From positions 1-34,338 of the forward strand of contig JAZNXR010000098.1 in assembly GCA_045593985.1 (NCBI GenBank): a stretch of DNA of 34,338 nucleotides, in the 5' to 3' direction. Positions within the stretch are counted from its first letter, which is position 1. Each line of letters begins with the position of its first letter. A program made the position numbers and the translations under genes. The stretch is from Colimorpha_A sp045593985. Its GTDB lineage: Bacteria; Bacillota; Clostridia; Oscillospirales; CAG-272. This document shows, piece by piece, positions 1 through 8,259 of this stretch. The notes under the pieces are model-generated. The model was given only the letters and a program-made list of their open reading frames with translations, did not search any database and was not told the DNA's origin.

Positions 1-617
1 TAAAGGAGTTTTGGGCATTTTGATAGGGGACGTTACATTGTTTTTGGTGCGGACAGTCGAGGACGCCTGTCCCTACAATGATGTGTCGAAGCTTCGCCAC
101 GCCCTCTTGCCTTCCCCTGAGCGGAAGGTGGCATTTGCGGAGCAAATGTCGGACGAGGTAGGTTGCGAAGCAACCGTGTTTTGAGGAGGTGTAACATTGG
201 TTTTGTGCGGGGCGTCGAGGATGTCGCCCCCTACAAATCGACGTTTAATATACCTTCGTAGGGGAGGGGCTTGCTCCTCCCGTTTCCAAAGGAATGTAAC
301 ACCGCTTTTATGCGGGCTGTCGTGGGCGCCAGCCCCTACCGCACAACTTTCAAACGTTTCTTTGTAGGGTGCGACGTCCCCGACGCACCTCCCGCTCCCG
401 CAACCACTCTATCCCCGACATCAGACGAATATTAAACACCGTAGGGCGGGGGCTTGCTCCCGCCGTTTCCGAAGGAATGTAACATCGTTTTGGTGCGGAC
501 AGTCGAGGACGCCTGTCCCTACACCCTCTCAGTCGATTTCATCGACAGCTCCCCCGAAGGGGGAGCCAATAATGTGGCGAAGCTTTGCCATGTTGTCTTG
601 ATGATAATTCATGCGTC
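1..617. repeat. Intergenic repeat cluster 1 (no gene)
   Basis: No credible gene is seen; the short open frames are translated repeats. It holds seven copies of hairpin family A. Four are forward, with stems at 51-56/67-72, 209-214/225-230, 314-319/330-335 and 497-502/513-518. Three are inverted, at 262-267/276-281, 368-373/384-389 and 445-450/459-464. Forward copies are preceded by TGTAACAT-like or GTTACATT-like sequence and TTTTGGTGCG, and followed by CCCTAC. Stems differ (GGACAG/CTGTCC, GGGGCG/CGCCCC, GGGAGG/CCTCCC, GGGCTG/CAGCCC, GGTGCG/CGCACC, GGCGGG/CCCGCC) but always pair. One family B unit lies at 523-567 and a family C unit near 107-175, which includes perfect hairpins at 132-148 (loop GGA) and 161-175 (loop GAA). 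Confidence 0.85.
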
Positions 618-649
618 AAAAAACGGACAACGCGCGTTGTCCGTTTTTT
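618..649 (-). terminator. Terminator of copA
   Basis: A perfect 32-base palindrome, six A, a ten-base arm CGGACAACGC, its complement and six T, sits directly after the copA stop codon. On the minus strand it is a GC-rich hairpin followed by a run of U. Its symmetry means it could also stop plus-strand transcripts from the repeat cluster. Confidence 0.85.
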
Positions 650-650
650 A

Positions 651-3116
651 TTATTTTACTTCATAACCCTCGTCGGTTATTGCTTTGATGATGACATCGT
701 CGTCGACGGGTGAAGCGAATTTGACTGTGACCTTATTTTGTGTATGGTCGGCTATCGCTTCGGAAATTCCGTCGATATTCTCAAGTGCGGTCTTGACTGC
801 GTTTTCGCAGTGGTGGCACATCATGCCGTGTACCTCGTAGGTCTTTATATTTTCGTCCTTTTTCGGCTCGGGGACAGGCGCTTGAACGACTGCGACGTTG
901 GTCTTTTTTCTTATCGGGATAAGGTTAAGACGAAGCGCATTTGTTACCACGAAGAAGCTTGACAGGCTCATTGCTGCCGCGCCGATCATGGGGCTCATTT
1001 CCCAACCCGTTATCGGGACAAACACGCCCGCGGCGAGGGGGATACCGATCACGTTATAGAAGAACGCCCAGAAAAGATTTTCCTTGATGTTACGGAGCGT
1101 ATTTTTGCCGAGCCTGATTGCCGCGGGAACACCCACAAGCGAGCTTTTCATAAGCACGGCGTCGGCAGAATCTATTGCGATGTCGCTTCCTGCGCCGATC
1201 GCAATTCCGACGTCGGCGCAAACGAGCGCAGGGGCATCGTTTATTCCGTCACCGACCATTGCGGTCTTGCCGCTGTTTCCGAGACGCTTGACGGTGTCTG
1301 CCTTTTCGTTCGGCAATACCCCTGCGACGACCTCGTCGATACCGACCTTATCGGCTATTGCTCGTGCGGTCCTTTCGTTATCGCCTGTCAGCATGACGGT
1401 TTTTATCTTCATTTCGTGAAGCGTTTTTATCGCCTCGGCGGAATCCTCCTTTACCTCGTCGATGACGGCGATGATGCCGAGGATAGTGCCGTTTTTGGCA
1501 AAGAACAGGGGCGTTTTGCCCTCGTTTGAGAGCTTTTCGGAGAGCTTTTCCGTTTCATCGCTCACCGGCGCCAGCTCGGAGACCATTGAAAGCTTTCCGC
1601 CGTAGACGGTCTCGCCGTTAACAAGCGCCGAAACGCCGCTTCCTGCATGGGCTTCAAAATTATCCACAGGAAGTGGAGAAATACCGTTTTCCGACGCAAA
1701 CGAGGTTATCGCCTTTGATAGCGGATGCTCGCTTCCCATTTCGACGGAATAGGCGAGCGTAAGAAGCTCGTTTTCGCCGCATCCTATCGGGATAACGTCG
1801 GAAACTGTCGGCGTTCCTTTTGTTACCGTTCCTGTTTTATCGAGAATGACGACCTTGGTCTTTCCGATTTCTTCAAGGGCGGTGGCGCTCTTGAACAGTA
1901 TTCCGTTTTTAGCTCCGACTCCGCTTCCGACCATTATTGCAACAGGGGTTGCGAGTCCGAGTGCGCAGGGACAGCTTATGACAAGCACCGATATTCCCCG
2001 TGCAAGTGCAAAGCCGATGCTTTCGCCCGCAATTAGCCATGCGGTGACTGTTACGATTGCGATTCCGATGACGGTCGGCACGAATATTCCCGACACTTTA
2101 TCGGCAATTCGTGCAATAGGCGCTTTTGACGCCGATGCGTCGGAGACGGTTTTTATTATCTGCTGTAAGACGGTATCGTGACCGACCTTTGTTGCTTCGC
2201 ATTTGAGGAATCCCGAAAGGTTTACTGTTCCTGCCGAAACGCTTGATCCGACCGTTTTATCGGCAGGAATGCTCTCGCCGGTAAGCGAAGCTTCGTTTAC
2301 CGAGCTAATACCCTCGATAACCTTTCCGTCGGCAGGAAAATTCTGTCCCGGGCGTACTGTGAATATATCACCGACCTTAAGAGATGCTATCGGCACCGTT
2401 ATTTCCTTGCCGTCTCTTATGACGGTTGCATTTTCGGGTGAGAGCGACATAAGTCCCTTGAGGGCGCTCGTCGTTTTGCCCTTTGCTCGGGCTTCAAGCA
2501 GCTTTCCGACGGTGATAAGCGTCAGTATCATTGCCGCACTCTCGAAATACAGACCGTGAAGAAGCGAATGGGAATGGCTGACGGTCATTTTATAAACGAG
2601 CGCAGTACTGTATCCGAATGCCGCCGCCGAGCCGAGCGAAACGAGCGTGTCCATATTCGGCGCGCCCTTGATGATTCCCTTGAAGCCGCTTATGAAGAAT
2701 TTCTGGTTTATTACCATTACGGCAAGGGAGAGAAGCATCTGCGTAAGGGCATTTGCTATATGGTTATCTTCAAGAGCGGACGGAAGCGGCAGACCTATCA
2801 TTCGCCCCATTGAAAGATACATTAAAGCGGCAAGGAAAATTATCGAAAAGGTCAGGCGCAGAAGTATCTTCTTCATCTCGCCGTTATCGGCTTCTTCCTT
2901 TTTTTCGGGCGCTTTGCCGTTATCGGCAGAGGCGCCGTAGCCTGCGTTTTCTACCGCTTTTATTATTTCGGGCTCGGAAACGTCACCGTCGACTGTCATA
3001 CTGTTCGTCAGCAGGTTGACGGAGCAGGTCTTTACTCCTTTTACCGCCGACACCGCTTTTTCAACACGTGCAGAGCAGGCGGCGCAGGACATTCCCGTTA
3101 CGTTGAATTTTTGCAT
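651..3116 (-). CDS. copA: Copper-exporting P1B-type ATPase with HMA domains at both ends
   Basis: This is an inner-membrane heavy-metal P-type ATPase that pumps Cu(I) out of the cytoplasm using ATP. Visible parts in order are an N-terminal HMA domain with GMSCAAC (Cys11, Cys14), membrane helices from about residue 85, the actuator TGES at 279-282, the membrane metal site CPC at 382-384, the phosphorylation motif DKTGT at 426-430, the HP dipeptide at 464-465 and GDGINDAP at 622-629. The last two helices carry the YN and MSLSS residues typical of Cu(I) transporters. Residues 758-821 form a second HMA domain with MMCHHC (Cys767, Cys770), which resembles a CopZ chaperone fused to the C-terminus. 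AAAGGA lies 7 bases before the ATG. The gene starts 11 bp after the methyltransferase gene and probably shares its transcript. No CsoR or CopY site was recognised. Confidence 0.95.
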   Translation of the reverse strand: MQKFNVTGMSCAACSARVEKAVSAVKGVKTCSVNLLTNSMTVDGDVSEPEIIKAVENAGYGASADNGKAPEKKEEADNGEMKKILLRLTFSIIFLAALMYLSMGRMIGLPLPSALEDNHIANALTQMLLSLAVMVINQKFFISGFKGIIKGAPNMDTLVSLGSAAAFGYSTALVYKMTVSHSHSLLHGLYFESAAMILTLITVGKLLEARAKGKTTSALKGLMSLSPENATVIRDGKEITVPIASLKVGDIFTVRPGQNFPADGKVIEGISSVNEASLTGESIPADKTVGSSVSAGTVNLSGFLKCEATKVGHDTVLQQIIKTVSDASASKAPIARIADKVSGIFVPTVIGIAIVTVTAWLIAGESIGFALARGISVLVISCPCALGLATPVAIMVGSGVGAKNGILFKSATALEEIGKTKVVILDKTGTVTKGTPTVSDVIPIGCGENELLTLAYSVEMGSEHPLSKAITSFASENGISPLPVDNFEAHAGSGVSALVNGETVYGGKLSMVSELAPVSDETEKLSEKLSNEGKTPLFFAKNGTILGIIAVIDEVKEDSAEAIKTLHEMKIKTVMLTGDNERTARAIADKVGIDEVVAGVLPNEKADTVKRLGNSGKTAMVGDGINDAPALVCADVGIAIGAGSDIAIDSADAVLMKSSLVGVPAAIRLGKNTLRNIKENLFWAFFYNVIGIPLAAGVFVPITGWEMSPMIGAAAMSLSSFFVVTNALRLNLIPIRKKTNVAVVQAPVPEPKKDENIKTYEVHGMMCHHCENAVKTALENIDGISEAIADHTQNKVTVKFASPVDDDVIIKAITDEGYEVK

Positions 3117-3127
3117 TGTTTATCCTT

Positions 3128-4168
3128 TCAATTAAGCGCTATAAGATCTATATCCCACGCGGGGAAGGACATCGTTCGCTTGATATACATTTTATAATCG
3201 GGGCAGATCGAATGTATGAGAAGCGGAATTTCAAAAATGTCCGCACTCTTGTGATACAGGGCAATTCGCATTGCGGGGCGGTAATCGGATATCGCATTTT
3301 TGCAGCCGTCTATTGCCCGACGCTCCTCGCCCTCAACGTCGATTTTTATATAATCGACCTTTCGTCCGTCAAGCAGATTTTCGGGGCGGACTCCTGCGAC
3401 CTCGACGGTTTTTCCACCGCTTTCACGTTTGATTCCACGCCCTCCGCCCTTTGTGAAGGTCAGGACTTCGCTTTTGTCCCAGGCGGCGCCGTAATGCGGC
3501 TCGACCTTTTTCGTCGGGACTGTGTTTATGCAGAGCTTTTTGAAGTTTCGCTCGTCGGGCTCAAGAGCGATTACCGTTTCGAGCTTCGGGCAAAAATCGA
3601 CGAGCTTCAGCGCCGTATCGCCGTTGTATGCGCCGAGGTCGAGGGCTACCCGGAATTTTTCTGCGCCCAGAAAGGAGAGAATTTCATCGTCGGTTTCGCA
3701 GCCGTCGAGCAGGTATTCAAGCTTGCCCGTCAGCTTCGCCATTATCATATTGTCGTAAAGCTTGACCGACGAGTCGTTGGAGAGTAGCGCTCGTGCTTCA
3801 TTTATTTTACCGAGATTTTTGTTGTAAAAATCAATATCGAATACCTCGCCGCCCGCAACGGGGACGTCGGGGACGTAGGTTTCGTGCAGGCAGGAAAGCT
3901 TGATGAAATTTTCAATAACATCAGGCAGCGACGAGCCGAAGGCGATAAGGATTATCATATCGCCGAAGGTCTTTACCGCCTCTTTATAGGAAAGCACGGG
4001 CATATCACGGAAAACACGCTTGCGCACGAAGCCGTCAGAGGCAAAAACGCCGCTTGCCTTTATTCCTTTTTCAGCCATTACGTTCAGTATCTTGTCGGCT
4101 CCGTCGCCCGTTCCGTACAGGACGACCGGCTTTTCTGCATTTTTAAGATACTGCCAGAGGTCGGTCAT
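3128..4168 (-). CDS. FkbM family SAM-dependent methyltransferase
   Basis: The 346-residue protein has an N-terminal Rossmann-like segment with a glycine motif (VVLYGTGDGADKI, about residues 16-28), as in sugar- or nucleotide-binding domains. It is followed by an FkbM-type methyltransferase domain with the SAM loop LDLGAYNGDTALK and a later DYIKIDVEGEE motif. FkbM enzymes usually O-methylate sugars or other small molecules; the substrate here is unknown. A longer frame runs to 4366, but its first 66 residues are translated repeat. I chose the ATG at 4168 because AAGGAG lies 8 bases upstream and the conserved fold starts right after it. A strong promoter at 4395-4423 gives a leader of about 220 nt filled with hairpins. 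The downstream neighbour is copA; the functional link is unclear. Confidence 0.85.
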   Translation of the reverse strand: MTDLWQYLKNAEKPVVLYGTGDGADKILNVMAEKGIKASGVFASDGFVRKRVFRDMPVLSYKEAVKTFGDMIILIAFGSSLPDVIENFIKLSCLHETYVPDVPVAGGEVFDIDFYNKNLGKINEARALLSNDSSVKLYDNMIMAKLTGKLEYLLDGCETDDEILSFLGAEKFRVALDLGAYNGDTALKLVDFCPKLETVIALEPDERNFKKLCINTVPTKKVEPHYGAAWDKSEVLTFTKGGGRGIKRESGGKTVEVAGVRPENLLDGRKVDYIKIDVEGEERRAIDGCKNAISDYRPAMRIALYHKSADIFEIPLLIHSICPDYKMYIKRTMSFPAWDIDLIALN

Positions 4169-4169
4169 A

Positions 4170-4387
4170 GGTTTGCTCCTTGAGGTGGATTGTGGTGGTC
4201 TGCGAGATCCGAATGGCTTAGCCATTCGCCCTTCGGGTTTCGACTTCGCGCCGCCCGCTGTCATTCTGAGCGGAGGGCGAAGCCCGTAGTCGAACCGCGA
4301 AGCGGCGATTCGCAGAATCGGAATCTTGGGCGGCGCTGCGCTCAAGATGACCGCAGACAATGACACATAAATGTCTTGCTATATGTT
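4170..4387 (-). repeat. Hairpin-rich repeat forming the 5' leader of the methyltransferase gene
   Basis: This stretch lies between the promoter and start codon of the FkbM gene, so it should be transcribed as a 5' leader. It contains a TCATTCTGAGCG-type interspersed repeat whose ends pair (CGCTCAGAATGAC with GTCATCTTGAGCG on the minus strand). Inside are consecutive perfect hairpins at 4275-4285 (GGGC-GAA-GCCC), 4295-4305 (CCGC-GAA-GCGG) and 4306-4320 (CGATTC-GCA-GAATCG), and an 8-bp-stem hairpin at 4210-4228 with loop TTA. No known riboswitch was recognised. Confidence 0.75.
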
Positions 4388-4394
4388 GAAACAA

Positions 4395-4423
4395 ATTATA
4401 CCACAAATTATTTTTAATGTCAA
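4395..4423 (-). promoter_or_regulatory. Sigma-A promoter for the methyltransferase-copA transcript
   Basis: The minus strand reads TTGACA (4423-4418), a 17-base spacer and TATAAT (4400-4395). This is a full consensus match. Transcription should start near 4388. Confidence 0.85.
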
Positions 4424-4453
4424 TTTGCGCCTCATTTTACAGAATTTTTGCAA

Positions 4454-4481
4454 TGACAGGGTGTATAAAATACGCTATAAT
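4454..4481 (+). promoter_or_regulatory. Possible promoter for the small membrane protein gene
   Basis: TGACAG (4454-4459) is followed by a 16-base spacer and TATAAT (4476-4481). The -35 is weak and the predicted start at about 4488 abuts the ribosome binding site, giving almost no leader. Confidence 0.45.
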
Positions 4482-4500
4482 TATAACCGAGGTGATGAAT

Positions 4501-4746
4501 ATGATAAATAAAATAAGAAATCTCAAATTAAAAAACACGTATCTTTTAGTCCTCTTTTTCGGGCTTGCTTCTACCTTTTTCGGCGGCATTTGGGTTTTGA
4601 TGCTCGATTATACGGTAAAGCAGGGAAATGTTTACGGAATCAGCACCTATCCCGAGGAGGCGCTTCGTGAGGTCGTTTTTTCGGCAATTTTACATATAAT
4701 TTCGGGTATAATTTTGTATATGTGCGAAGCAAAAAAGGTTGAATAA
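4501..4746 (+). CDS. Small two-helix membrane protein, function unknown
   Basis: The 81-residue protein has two hydrophobic stretches, LLVLFFGLASTFFGGIWVLML and, near the C-terminus, FSAILHIISGIILYM. The first is preceded by a basic N-terminus (INKIRNLKLKN), suggesting a cytoplasmic start. I chose the ATG at 4501 because GAGGTG lies 6 bases upstream; an in-frame ATG at 4495 is also possible, and the open frame continues to 4417 without a site. No family was recognised. The -35 of the next gene's promoter overlaps its stop codon region, so the two genes are adjacent but can be transcribed separately. Confidence 0.65.
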   Translation: MINKIRNLKLKNTYLLVLFFGLASTFFGGIWVLMLDYTVKQGNVYGISTYPEEALREVVFSAILHIISGIILYMCEAKKVE

Positions 4747-4767
4747 TTGTAATTATAATGCTATAAT
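4739..4767 (+). promoter_or_regulatory. Promoter for the Lhr-like helicase gene
   Basis: TTGAAT (4739-4744), a 17-base spacer and TATAAT (4762-4767) lie just before the helicase gene, whose AAGGAG site sits at about 4787. Confidence 0.75.
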
Positions 4768-4796
4768 GAAGGGAGATGATGATTTAAGGAGCAGTT

Positions 4797-6986
4797 ATGG
4801 ATATTTTCGGAAAATTTCCGCCCTTTTTGCAGGAGTATATTTACAGCCACGGCTGGAGCGAGCTTCGTGACGTTCAGGTCCGTGCGGCAGAGGTGCTTTT
4901 TGAAAGCGAAAACAATCTGCTTATAACCTCTCCCACTGCGTCGGGCAAGACCGAGGCGGCTCTTTTTCCCGTGCTTTCAAGGCTTTACTACGAGGAGCCG
5001 AATTCCATTGGCGCACTTTATATTGCACCGCTTAAAAGCTTGATAAACGATCAGTTTTCACGCCTTGACGAGGTGCTTGATATGAGTGGAATTCCCGTTT
5101 TCCATTGGCACGGTGACGTTGCGATGTCGCACAAGTCGAAGGCGCTCAAGGATCCTCGCGGAATTCTTCAAATTACTCCCGAATCGCTTGAAAGCATGCT
5201 GATGAACCGAAGCAACGATATTGTTCGCCTTTTCGGCTCGCTTCGCTACGTCATTCTTGACGAGGTGCATACCTTGACGGGAACCGATAGGGGAAATCAG
5301 ATCCTTTGTCAGCTTGTCAGAATCGCTCGGACTATCGGATACGATCCTGTCAGAATTGGCTTGTCCGCAACGGTCGGAGATATTGACGCCGCTTGCAAGT
5401 GGCTTGGTGCGGGATCGGTAAGAGACACGGTTTGCGTGGACTGCCCCGACACGAGAACGAAATGGCGGCTCGGAATGGAGCATTTTTATATTCAAAACGA
5501 GGGTGACGGAGAGGGAAGTATGCCCTCTGACGACAAATATATCCCGATCGATCCCGGGTTTGAGTATATTTATGACTGCTCACGGGATAAAAAATGCCTT
5601 GTTTTTTCAAATTCGCGTGAGGAGACCGAATATCTTACCGCAACGCTTCGACAGATTGCCGACAGGCGTGGCGAGGAGGACGTTTTCCAGATACATCACG
5701 GTAATCTCTCGGCGTCTATCCGTGAGGAAGCCGAGCTGAAGCTGAAGGATGAGGATATTCGCACAGTTACCTGTGCGACGGTTACTCTTGAGCTTGGAAT
5801 AGATATCGGAAGGCTTGAAAGAATAATTCAGCTTGAATCGCCCCATTCGGTGTCGAGCCTGCTTCAAAGGCTCGGACGCTCGGGCAGACGTGGAAATCCG
5901 CCCGAAATGATGACGGTTTTCCGTGAGGAAAATCCGCTTCCGAATACTCCGCTTCCGTCGCTCATGCCTTGGGAGCTTATTCGTGCGATTGCGATAGTTC
6001 AGCTGTATCTTGAAGAAAAATTTATCGAGCCGCCGTCTTTGCGAAAGCTGCCGTTCAGCCTTCTTTTCCAGCAGACATTAAGCACTCTTGCGTCCTGCGG
6101 AGAATTGACCGCAAAGGCGCTTGCCGAGCGTGTTCTTACTCTGCCGCCCTTTGAGGAGGTTTCTTTCGACGATTACAAAACGCTTCTCGTTTCGATGCTT
6201 AACCTCGAATATCTTGAAATGACCGAGGAAAAGACGCTTATTATAGGGGTAAGAGGCGAGCGACTTATAAACAGCTTCAAGTTCTACGCCGTTTTTAAGG
6301 ACAGCGAGGACTTTACCGTCCGTTGCGGCTCTGACGAGATTGGAACGATAACGACTCCCCCTCCCGTTGGCGACCGCTTTGCGCTTGCCGGCAGAGTTTG
6401 GGAGGTTGAGGAGCTTGATATTCAAAGAAAGCTCATTTACTGCAAGCAGGTAAAGGGCAAAATGGAGGTCTCCTGGCCCGGTGACTACGGCGAGATACAC
6501 ACGAAGATATTAAAGCGAATGAAAAAGGTGCTTGAGGAGGATACCGTTTATCCTTATCTTAAGGAGAACGCACGCAAGCGGCTTGAGGTTGCCCGTGGCG
6601 TTGCGAGAAACACCGGTATGCTTGAAAAGGAGATCGTTCATCTCGGCGGATATACCTGGTGCTTATTCCCTTGGCTCGGTACGCGTTCCTTCCGCACGCT
6701 TCGTAAGTTTATAGCGAAAAACGGTGCATCGTTCGGGCTTTCGGGACTTGAATTTGAGGGCTGCTTCTATATGACCTTCAAGCTCGAAAAGGGCGACGGC
6801 GAGTCGTTTATGAAGTATATAAAGCGTATTGCCAAAAACGGAATCGACAAATCGTCGCTCGTTTCACCGAGTGAATGTCCCGTTTTTGAAAAATATGACG
6901 ACCGTATTCCCTCCGAGCTGCTTCGCAAGGCGTACGTTGCCGACCGACTTCGCACCGATGAGATAATGGAGATGTTTGAAGGATAA
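4797..6986 (+). CDS. Lhr-like DEAD/DEAH-box superfamily 2 helicase
   Basis: The 729-residue protein is an ATP-dependent superfamily 2 helicase. Motifs are clear: a Q-motif-like RDVQ near 24-27, Walker A SPTASGKT at 45-52, IAPLKSL (motif Ia) near 76-82, the DEVH box at 155-158, SAT at 190-192, and motif VI QRLGRSGRRG at 357-366. The DEVH box, the SATVGD sequence, and about 360 residues beyond motif VI fit the Lhr group, which unwinds nucleic acid and is linked to DNA repair. It is shorter than long Lhr proteins of other phyla but normal for the core form. The ATG at 4797 follows AAGGAG. No terminator is seen; the next gene starts 146 bp on, after a repeat. Confidence 0.88.
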   Translation: MDIFGKFPPFLQEYIYSHGWSELRDVQVRAAEVLFESENNLLITSPTASGKTEAALFPVLSRLYYEEPNSIGALYIAPLKSLINDQFSRLDEVLDMSGIPVFHWHGDVAMSHKSKALKDPRGILQITPESLESMLMNRSNDIVRLFGSLRYVILDEVHTLTGTDRGNQILCQLVRIARTIGYDPVRIGLSATVGDIDAACKWLGAGSVRDTVCVDCPDTRTKWRLGMEHFYIQNEGDGEGSMPSDDKYIPIDPGFEYIYDCSRDKKCLVFSNSREETEYLTATLRQIADRRGEEDVFQIHHGNLSASIREEAELKLKDEDIRTVTCATVTLELGIDIGRLERIIQLESPHSVSSLLQRLGRSGRRGNPPEMMTVFREENPLPNTPLPSLMPWELIRAIAIVQLYLEEKFIEPPSLRKLPFSLLFQQTLSTLASCGELTAKALAERVLTLPPFEEVSFDDYKTLLVSMLNLEYLEMTEEKTLIIGVRGERLINSFKFYAVFKDSEDFTVRCGSDEIGTITTPPPVGDRFALAGRVWEVEELDIQRKLIYCKQVKGKMEVSWPGDYGEIHTKILKRMKKVLEEDTVYPYLKENARKRLEVARGVARNTGMLEKEIVHLGGYTWCLFPWLGTRSFRTLRKFIAKNGASFGLSGLEFEGCFYMTFKLEKGDGESFMKYIKRIAKNGIDKSSLVSPSECPVFEKYDDRIPSELLRKAYVADRLRTDEIMEMFEG

Positions 6987-7132
6987 TGCCTCGCCCTTCG
7001 GGAGAGGTGTCAACCGAAGGTTGACGGAGAGGGTAATCTTAAAGGTCAAAATGCCCTCTCACCGCCTTCGGCGGAGCTCCCCCAAAGGGGGAGCCGACGA
7101 ATGCCCCGCACTTCTATCAAAAGGAAATTTTT
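6987..7132. repeat. Family C and family B repeat units between helicase and radical SAM genes
   Basis: A family C unit (6988-7034) contains the perfect hairpin GTCAACC-GAA-GGTTGAC at 7009-7025, followed by GGAGAGGG. A family B unit (7054-7094) follows: CTCTCA, then CCGCC-TTC-GGCGG at 7062-7074, then AGCTCCCCC-AAA-GGGGGAGCC. In the other B copies the first hairpin is GTCGAT-TTC-ATCGAC, so both arms have changed together here. Confidence 0.8.
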
Positions 7133-7999
7133 ATGAACTGCAATCTTTGCCCACGGTCTTGTGGCGTGGATAGGGACAATGGAATAATCGGCTTTTGCCG
7201 AGTCGGCTCGACGCCGCTTGTCGGACGAATTGCGCCGCATCTTTGGGAGGAGCCTTGCATCTGCACGAAAAACGGCTCCGGCGCAGTATTCTTTTCGGGC
7301 TGTAATCTTCGCTGCTCATTCTGCCAGAACGGCAAGATAAGCGGCGGCGGTATTGGGACTGAAATGACAGAAAAAGAGCTTGCGGAGGCTTATATTTCCT
7401 TGCAGGGAATGGGAGTGTGCAACATAAATTTCGTGACACCTACTCCCTGGGTGCCGAATATAAAAAGGTCGCTAGATATCGCTTGGGAAATGGGGCTTTA
7501 TCTGCCAACGGTATATAACTGCGGCGGCTACGAGAGTGTAGCGGCGCTTCGGTCACTTGCCGGCTATATCGGGGTTTATTTGCCTGACTTTAAGTACATG
7601 GACAACGAGCTTGGACGCCGTTATTCGGGTGTCAGCGACTATCCTGAAAGGGCAAAGGCTGCCCTAAATGAGATGGTTAATCAACGGGGAAGCATTGTCT
7701 ATGATTCCGACGGAACGATGGTCAAGGGCGTAATTGTGCGCCATCTCGTTTTGCCCGGGCATATTGACGACAGTATGCGCGTGCTTGAATATTTACACCG
7801 TGAGTACGGTGACGATATCGTTATCAGCATCATGAGCCAATATACGCCCCAGCCGAATGCTCCTATCGGGCTTGACCGCAGGGTAACGGTCGAGGAATAC
7901 GCCGCTGTCGTTGATTACGCCAAGAGCATAGGCATCGAAAACGCCTATATTCAGGACGGCGAAAGCGCTTCGGAGAGCTTTATTCCGGAGTTCAAATAA
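7133..7999 (+). CDS. Radical SAM protein, PflX-like (pyruvate formate-lyase activase homologue)
   Basis: The 288-residue protein carries the radical SAM cluster motif CNLRCSFC (Cys57, Cys61, Cys64), which binds a 4Fe-4S cluster and SAM. An additional N-terminal cysteine group, CNLCPRSCGVDR with Cys3, Cys6, Cys10 and then Cys22, is typical of the PflX branch of glycyl-radical-activase-like proteins. Family members are often annotated as activating-enzyme homologues, but their target is mostly unproven and no glycyl-radical enzyme lies in the window. AAAGGA precedes the ATG at 7133. The gene follows the helicase gene across a 146-bp repeat. Confidence 0.85.
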   Translation: MNCNLCPRSCGVDRDNGIIGFCRVGSTPLVGRIAPHLWEEPCICTKNGSGAVFFSGCNLRCSFCQNGKISGGGIGTEMTEKELAEAYISLQGMGVCNINFVTPTPWVPNIKRSLDIAWEMGLYLPTVYNCGGYESVAALRSLAGYIGVYLPDFKYMDNELGRRYSGVSDYPERAKAALNEMVNQRGSIVYDSDGTMVKGVIVRHLVLPGHIDDSMRVLEYLHREYGDDIVISIMSQYTPQPNAPIGLDRRVTVEEYAAVVDYAKSIGIENAYIQDGESASESFIPEFK

Positions 8000-8024
8000 A
8001 TCGGTAACGTCAAATTATCTTCGG

Positions 8025-8032
8025 CATACAAT
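8025..8032 (+). promoter_or_regulatory. Possible -10 element (CATACAAT) upstream of the cysteine-rich peptide
   Basis: CATACAAT lies about 60 bases before the small ORF at 8091. It resembles the -10 of sporulation sigma factors (sigma-E/K type) and also contains TACAAT, a sigma-A-like hexamer. No convincing -35 is seen for either, so the sigma factor cannot be assigned. Confidence 0.3.
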
Positions 8033-8090
8033 GGTATCAAAGGGCGGCGAAAGCCGACCTTTTGAATGAAACAGAAAGGATAATAATACC

Positions 8091-8207
8091 ATGGGATGCC
8101 TCTGCAACATTTTTGACGACTGCAACGTCTGGATCGTAATTCTTATTCTCCTTATCCTCTATTGGTACTGCAACGGCGGCAACACCTGCGGCTGTGGCTG
8201 CAACTAA
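8091..8207 (+). CDS. 38-residue cysteine-rich single-helix membrane peptide
   Basis: The small frame encodes a peptide beginning MGCLCNIFDDCN, with a hydrophobic helix WIVILILLILYWY (residues 14-26) and a C-terminal tail CNGGNTCGCGCN. It has seven cysteines in 38 residues (3, 5, 11, 27, 33, 35, 37). AAAGGA lies about 12 bases upstream and a good terminator follows, so it is a complete transcription unit. The layout, a short Cys/Gly-rich peptide around one helix, resembles small clostridial proteins often mislabelled chorion-like and the YjcZ-type sporulation peptides; I recognise the style rather than the exact family. A role in the spore coat or in metal or thiol chemistry at the membrane is only a guess. 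Confidence 0.7.
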   Translation: MGCLCNIFDDCNVWIVILILLILYWYCNGGNTCGCGCN

Positions 8208-8230
8208 CTTAACTTGCCAATAAAATAAGA

Positions 8231-8259
8231 CGAGCGCTTTTGCGCTCGGCGATTTTGTT
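8231..8259 (+). terminator. Terminator after the cysteine-rich peptide gene
   Basis: CGAGCGC (8231-8237), TTTT, GCGCTCG (8242-8248), followed by GCGATTTTGTTT. The same CGAGCGC-TTTT-GCGCTCG core recurs at 8859-8876 inside the facing gene's terminator. Confidence 0.75.

Noticed and set aside
31..521. CRISPR-like repeat pattern
   Set aside because: The hairpin copies are irregularly spaced, in both orientations and with variable stems; there are no uniform spacers and no cas genes.
454..666. Small plus-strand frame in repeat cluster 1, and similar ones at 8380-8805 and 24640-25062
   Set aside because: These translate family A, B and C repeats; the same peptide phrases recur wherever the repeats occur, with no start signals.
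4169..4366. An N-terminal extension of 66 residues on the methyltransferase
   Set aside because: The extension translates an interspersed repeat, and a good ribosome binding site and conserved fold support the ATG at 4168.
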